46,849 nucleotides of DNA from Bacteroides sp. UBA7333. Its GTDB lineage: Bacteria; Bacteroidota; Bacteroidia; Bacteroidales; Bacteroidaceae. This document shows positions 42,036 to 46,849 of the stretch, piece by piece. The notes beneath the pieces were generated by a model. It ran no database searches, was not told where the DNA came from, and worked only from the letters and a program-made list of their open reading frames with translations. How positions within the stretch are numbered: position 1 is the stretch's first letter; each line of letters opens with the position of its first letter. The position numbers and the translations under genes are program-made. The stretch is from contig DKPN01000079.1 in NCBI GenBank assembly GCA_002471195.1, positions 1 through 46,849 of the forward strand, read 5' to 3'.

Positions 42036-45000
42036 ATGTTTAAAAGAGTAAGATTATTGAGCATTGCGCTTCTTTTATTGACAACATCTGTAGGAACAGC
42101 TTTCGGTAATCCGAATGGTTCGAATGATGTTTTAAGTGTGAACCAAGAAACAAAGACATGCACAGGGATAGTCAAAGATGCTTCCGGCGAACCTGTAATA
42201 GGTGCATCAGTTGTCGTCAAGGGGACATCGAACGGAGCAATAACCGATATGGATGGTAATTTTTCAATAACAAACGTTCCCTTAAATTCTACTATACAAA
42301 TATCTTATGTAGGATATGCTACTCAAGATATAGTATTCAACGGTACGCCATTAAATGTTATTTTGGTTGAAGATTCTGAGATGTTGAAAGAGGTTGTTGT
42401 AACTGCAATGGGTATTAAACGTCATTCTGAAACATTGGCATATTCAGCACAAACCGTAGGTGGAAAAGATGTTAATGATATTAAGAGCGTTAACATGATA
42501 AATTCTTTGCAAGGTAAAAGTGCCGGTTTGAGCATTACTCCAAATGCAACAGGTGCCGGAGGATCATCAAAAATCATGTTTCGCGGTAATAAATCAATTA
42601 GCGGAAGTAATCGTCCTTTAGTTGTAGTTGATGGTGTTCCAATGATGATGGATATTACCGGCTCGCAAGTTGATAGCAATTATGGGGGACAACGAGATGG
42701 TGGTGATGCATTATCTATGATTAATCCTGATGATATTGCTTCGATTACTCTTTTGAAAGGTGCATCTGCTGCAGCGTTATATGGTGCTGTGGCTGCCAAT
42801 GGTGCCATTATGATTACAACTAAATCGGCAAATGCAGGAAAGATCTCTGTAAATGTATCAAGTAATACAACCATAGAAAACCCAATGGTATTGCCTAAAT
42901 TCCAAAATTCATATGGAGTAAGCGATAATGGTACATTAAGTTGGGGACAGAAGTTATCTTCTGCTGCTCCTAATTATGCTGAAAAATTCTATCGTACAGG
43001 TTTTACCACTAATAACTCAATTGCTATCAATGGGGGTACTGATAAATTGCAAGCCTATTTTTCATATGCAAATGTTTATTCAGGTGGTATCGTTCCCGAA
43101 AATGACTATAAGAGCCATAACTTCAATTCTAAGGTTGGATTCAAGTTATTTGATCAAATCCAAATTGATTTTACTGCAAAATGGACTTATCAACATATCA
43201 AAAATCAAGCAGCTTCTGGTTATTTGTGGAATCCATTGACAGGTGTGTATTTATTTCCTCGTGGAGAAGATTGGGATTATTATAAAAATACTTATGAAGT
43301 ATACGATGCTGCAAGAGGTTGTAATGTGCAAAACTTTACAAATGTTAGCCAACAGCAATTTGGCAACCCATACTGGATGTTGAATCGTCAAACGCCTATC
43401 ACTAATAGAAATCGTTATGATTTTGGTCTTAGCGCTAAATGGGATCTGACGTCTTTTTTAAGTATTCAAGGTCGTATTAAGTACGAAAGTGGTAATGATC
43501 ATTTTGTGCATAATGCATATGCTTCAAGTGTCGGCAACTTATATCCAATGGGTCGTATGAAAGATGATCGTTTCTTTAGTGATCAATTGTATGGAGATGC
43601 TATCTTGAACTACAATCAAACATTCCACGACTTTACTGTTACAGCAGCTGCGGGTGCAAGTTTTACAAAAAACAAAACTTCAAGTGTTATTTTATGGGCA
43701 GAGGGTTCACAGTTTACTGAACCAGGAGCAGGTAATGTTTTTTATCCTAACATCTTTACTCCAAACAACTATTACGGTAATATGTCAACTTACAAACCTG
43801 GCGAAAACTGGGTTACACAAAAACGTTTGAATGCTGTTTTTGCAACTGCTCAATTGGGATATAAAGAAGGAGCTTTCTTGGATGTATCTGTTCGTAATGA
43901 CTGGTCATCAGCGTTAGCTTTTACCGAAAGTTGTTCATTTTTCTATCCATCGGTGGGTGGTAGTTTGCTACTTAATAAATTTGTTAATATGGGTAAGAAC
44001 ATTGATTTATTCAAATTCCGTTTGAGTTATGCCATTGTAGGTAATGATGTTCCTGTATTTATGAGTAATTTATTGTATACCCTTGGTGCTAATGGTACGA
44101 TAGCGCCTCCCGAAAATGCTCCATTTAGAACATTAAAACCTGAAAAAACACATTCATTAGAAGCTGGTTTTGATGGTATGTTCTTCCAAAATAGATTATC
44201 GTTCAACTTTACTTATTATAAAACCAATAGTAAAAATCAATTCTTCTCTATCGAAGCTCCTTATGAATCAGGTTTGCGTAATAGATATGTAAATGCCGGC
44301 AACGTGCAAAATGAAGGTTTCGAATTTAACGTAGGTTGGATTGAAGAATTTAATCAAAACTTTAGTTGGAATACCAATCTTAATTTCTCCTATAATAAGA
44401 ATAAAGTTAAGAAGTTAGTTGATGATCTTCCAAATGGTTTGACTTTGTCAAATTTCGGTGGTGCAAAAATCATTCTTAAAGAGGGTGGTGAATATGGTGA
44501 TTTGTATGTACGCGAACTATTGCGTGACGAAAATGGACAACCTAAAACGAATGCTGAAGGACAGCCTATATTAGGTGGAGAATCAAATGAAGAAATGAAA
44601 TTTATCGGAAACATGAACGCGAAAGTTAATATGGGTTGGAGCAACTCATTCCGTTACAAAGATTTTACATTATCATTTTTGATAGATGCAAAATTTGGAG
44701 GTAAAGTTATTTCAATGACTGAAGCGGCTCTCGATGGTTGGGGTGTATCTGAACGTTCAGGGAAAGCACGCGATCATGGCTCGGTTGTAGTTGATGGTGT
44801 TAGCTTTTCTCCAGAAAACTGGTATAAAACCATTGGTAATAATAACTTTAATAGCCCCTATTGGACTGAAAATTATGTATATAATGCAACAAATGTACGT
44901 TTGCGCGAAATGTCTATCGGTTATACATTCCGCAATTTAATTGGAACAAATAATAACTTGACTGTTGCTCTTGTTGGTAGAAATCTATTCTTCTTCTATA

Positions 45001-45119
45001 AAGACGCCCCTATGGACCCAGACGTATCGGCAGGTACAGGTAATGGTGTACAAGGTATTGATATGTTTGCATTACCAACATCACGTAGTTTCGGCTTAAA
45101 CCTAAAACTTAATTTTTAA
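42036..45119 (+). CDS. SusC/RagA-family TonB-dependent receptor
   Basis: The 1027-aa outer-membrane protein has a signal peptide (about 1-23, ending TAFG). A carboxypeptidase regulatory-like domain follows (about 43-110, CTGIVKDASGEPVIGASVVVKG). Then come the EVVVTAMGIKR motif, the TonB plug (about 115-265, VDGVPM) and a long beta barrel ending in LNLKLNF. It imports a nutrient together with its SusD-like lipoprotein, encoded 12 bases downstream. No glycoside hydrolase or regulator lies in the window, so the substrate (glycan, peptide or other) is unknown. Confidence 0.95.
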   Translation: MFKRVRLLSIALLLLTTSVGTAFGNPNGSNDVLSVNQETKTCTGIVKDASGEPVIGASVVVKGTSNGAITDMDGNFSITNVPLNSTIQISYVGYATQDIVFNGTPLNVILVEDSEMLKEVVVTAMGIKRHSETLAYSAQTVGGKDVNDIKSVNMINSLQGKSAGLSITPNATGAGGSSKIMFRGNKSISGSNRPLVVVDGVPMMMDITGSQVDSNYGGQRDGGDALSMINPDDIASITLLKGASAAALYGAVAANGAIMITTKSANAGKISVNVSSNTTIENPMVLPKFQNSYGVSDNGTLSWGQKLSSAAPNYAEKFYRTGFTTNNSIAINGGTDKLQAYFSYANVYSGGIVPENDYKSHNFNSKVGFKLFDQIQIDFTAKWTYQHIKNQAASGYLWNPLTGVYLFPRGEDWDYYKNTYEVYDAARGCNVQNFTNVSQQQFGNPYWMLNRQTPITNRNRYDFGLSAKWDLTSFLSIQGRIKYESGNDHFVHNAYASSVGNLYPMGRMKDDRFFSDQLYGDAILNYNQTFHDFTVTAAAGASFTKNKTSSVILWAEGSQFTEPGAGNVFYPNIFTPNNYYGNMSTYKPGENWVTQKRLNAVFATAQLGYKEGAFLDVSVRNDWSSALAFTESCSFFYPSVGGSLLLNKFVNMGKNIDLFKFRLSYAIVGNDVPVFMSNLLYTLGANGTIAPPENAPFRTLKPEKTHSLEAGFDGMFFQNRLSFNFTYYKTNSKNQFFSIEAPYESGLRNRYVNAGNVQNEGFEFNVGWIEEFNQNFSWNTNLNFSYNKNKVKKLVDDLPNGLTLSNFGGAKIILKEGGEYGDLYVRELLRDENGQPKTNAEGQPILGGESNEEMKFIGNMNAKVNMGWSNSFRYKDFTLSFLIDAKFGGKVISMTEAALDGWGVSERSGKARDHGSVVVDGVSFSPENWYKTIGNNNFNSPYWTENYVYNATNVRLREMSIGYTFRNLIGTNNNLTVALVGRNLFFFYKDAPMDPDVSAGTGNGVQGIDMFALPTSRSFGLNLKLNF

Positions 45120-45131
45120 AATAGGATAATT

Positions 45132-46814
45132 ATGAAAAAGAATATATTAAAATATACACTGTTAATTTCATCTCTCGTTATCGGTACAGGTATTAATACC
45201 TCTTGTACTGGAGATTTTGAAAGTTTAAATACGAGTAATGTACAGGTTAATCCAGGCGATTTACCTTTTGCAGCACAATGTGCTGAACCCATGTATTACT
45301 GTTATCCACCTCAACAAAATATGTTTCAATTTTGGACCAATCTGACTATCGACTTGTATGGTGGTTATTTTATGACTCCAAATGGTAACTTTACCAATGG
45401 TGATATGGGCGAGAATCGCGGTCACAGTGGTGGTATGTACGAAAATTATTATCTACATATATTTAATAATACCCGACGTATTATTAAGCAATGTGATGCA
45501 AGTGGTGAATATGGATTGGCTGGAGCTATGCGTATTGTGCAAGCCTATGGAACCCTAATGACAACCGATGCCTATGGTCCAATACCTTATACTTCAGTTC
45601 TCGAATCTGATGCTCCTTCTTTCTACTATTTTGATAGTCAACAATCTTTGTATCAATCAATGTTGAATGATTTGGATAAAGCGATCTATGATATAAATAA
45701 TATGGGTCCCGGTGAATTAGAAAAACTAAAATCATTTGATAGCTGGTGTGATGGTGATCATCAACTTTGGATTAAAATTGCTAATACCTTAAAATTGCGT
45801 ATGGCTTTGCGTCTTTCAAAACGCGAAGCAGAAGCTACTGCTGCCGGGATGAATTTGAAAGAGATAGCAACCAATGCGGCAACAAATACCTTGGCTGTAA
45901 CAGGAAAAGATATTTTGATTCGTAAAGGTTTGGAAAATGAAATGTGGTTGATGTTTGCTTGGGGTGATTGTGGTTTTAATGCCAACTTGGTGACTTTGAT
46001 GAGCGGAACAAAAGATCCACGTCAACCGTTGTATATGACCATGAATACCGGTGAGATAGAAGGTGCTACTGCCACTATTGCTAAAAATAGTCAATATTTA
46101 GGTATTCGTTTTGCAAGTGGTTTGCCTCCAAAATCAAATCAATGGGAAAGATTTTCAGGATGGATTCAAGGAAATGCTGGGTCTTCATATGCAATGCCAT
46201 TGCCAATAATGAAAGCAGCTGAGTCTTATTTCTTATTGGCTGAGGCTAAATTAAGATGGGACATAGGAAGTGAAAGTGTAGAGTCATTGTATGAAAAAGG
46301 TATACGCAATTCTATGCAAAACGAACTTTCTTATAGAGGTCCGTATGCGGGAGTAGAAAATTATGATAAAGATGCCATTGACAATTATATTAATGGAACA
46401 ACTACTCAAGTAGACTTTGAAGACCCCGTTAATCCCGAATTAAATACACCAGCTGTCAACACATTGAGTGTGAAGTGGAATGACGGAGCAACTAAAGAGG
46501 AACAATTACAACGTATCATTACTCAAAAGTACATAGCTTTGTTTCCATTATCAACAGAGGCTTGGGCTGAACAACGTCGTACTGGGTATCCTAAATTCTT
46601 CCCTGCCTCTGTAGACGAAAGTAATGGGGGTGTATTTAAAAAGGAAGGTGTACGAAGAGTTATTTATGGTAATCAACCTTATAATACAAATGCTCAAGGT
46701 ATAGCGGGTGGTATTACAATTTTGAACCAAGAAAATACTAGTAAGCATGGTATTTCGGGCGATAAAGGCGGCACTCATGTATGGTGGGACAATGCTGATA
46801 AAGGTAACTTCTAA
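45132..46814 (+). CDS. SusD/RagB-family surface lipoprotein (SusD-like_2 type)
   Basis: The 560-aa lipoprotein has a lipobox at INTSC (about 21-25). The helical TPR-like pattern fits SusD: YYLHIFNNTRRIIKQC, MRIVQAYGTLMTTDAYGPIPYTSVL, LKLRMALRLS, and SYFLLAEAKLRWDIG near the end. The sequence matches the SusD-like_2 branch better than classical SusD. It captures a substrate for the SusC-like receptor immediately upstream. Its stop is 35 bases from the window edge; an ATG at 46841 may start the next gene, but too little is present to say. Confidence 0.92.
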   Translation: MKKNILKYTLLISSLVIGTGINTSCTGDFESLNTSNVQVNPGDLPFAAQCAEPMYYCYPPQQNMFQFWTNLTIDLYGGYFMTPNGNFTNGDMGENRGHSGGMYENYYLHIFNNTRRIIKQCDASGEYGLAGAMRIVQAYGTLMTTDAYGPIPYTSVLESDAPSFYYFDSQQSLYQSMLNDLDKAIYDINNMGPGELEKLKSFDSWCDGDHQLWIKIANTLKLRMALRLSKREAEATAAGMNLKEIATNAATNTLAVTGKDILIRKGLENEMWLMFAWGDCGFNANLVTLMSGTKDPRQPLYMTMNTGEIEGATATIAKNSQYLGIRFASGLPPKSNQWERFSGWIQGNAGSSYAMPLPIMKAAESYFLLAEAKLRWDIGSESVESLYEKGIRNSMQNELSYRGPYAGVENYDKDAIDNYINGTTTQVDFEDPVNPELNTPAVNTLSVKWNDGATKEEQLQRIITQKYIALFPLSTEAWAEQRRTGYPKFFPASVDESNGGVFKKEGVRRVIYGNQPYNTNAQGIAGGITILNQENTSKHGISGDKGGTHVWWDNADKGNF

Positions 46815-46849
46815 AAACCCAAGATATCTATATAATAAAAATGACTCGA

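Noticed and set aside
1..46849. CRISPR array
   Set aside because: No regularly spaced direct repeats were seen in any intergenic region.

Overview
The window looks like chromosome from a low-GC member of the Bacteroidales (phylum Bacteroidota). Four things point there: a SusC/SusD outer-membrane pair at the right end; many promoters with the Bacteroidetes -7 box TAnnTTTG; genes with no strong Shine-Dalgarno; and a BioB-BioA fusion inside a bioG-type biotin operon. The sequence does not let me name genus or species.

Left end (1-3.2 kb): a probable edge of an integrated element. It holds the tail of an unknown gene, a HigB-like toxin with a fused HTH/zinc-peptidase antitoxin behind an operator-rich promoter, and a tyrosine recombinase reading away from the 3' end of a tRNA-Trp(CCA) gene. 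From 3.3 to 17.4 kb comes ordinary chromosome: an Spx/ArsC-like protein, a uracil-DNA-glycosylase-like protein, an unknown conserved protein, a 58-aa histone-H1-like protein missed by simple ORF calling, an AlbA_2 protein with an alanine/glycine:cation symporter, a DUF3805/3806-like protein with an ABC-F ATPase and a PHP phosphatase, a sugar-isomerase-like protein, an aminotransferase with a LolC/E-like permease, a glycosyltransferase and an AI-2E family exporter.

From 17.4 to 23.1 kb the minus strand carries a compact biotin operon, transcribed bioBA-bioF-bioG-bioC-bioD. Its genes overlap or nearly touch, and BioBA has an unexplained 60-residue N-terminal extension. Divergent from it are sbcD-sbcC and a Dyp-type peroxidase. 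Then on the minus strand come udk with an MltF-like lytic transglycosylase.

From 31.4 to 37.5 kb is the region I find most interesting. Four minus-strand genes encode a group II PLP amino-acid decarboxylase, a GadC-like antiporter, an MFS transporter and a soluble phosphatidylserine-decarboxylase-type enzyme with a long N-terminal region, like the tryptophan decarboxylase PsiD. I propose a two-decarboxylase, two-transporter amine or acid-stress module. Substrates cannot be read from the sequence.

From 37.5 to 39.4 kb is a decayed stretch with no intact gene. It holds several perfect hairpins, a decayed IS66-type transposase fragment and a possible RHS-repeat scrap. The right end (39.4-46.8 kb) carries a Dabb protein with a DsbD-like thiol:disulfide interchange protein, then the SusC/SusD pair. 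Several long ORFs begin at TTG codons upstream of better ATG starts; the coordinates below use the corrected starts.
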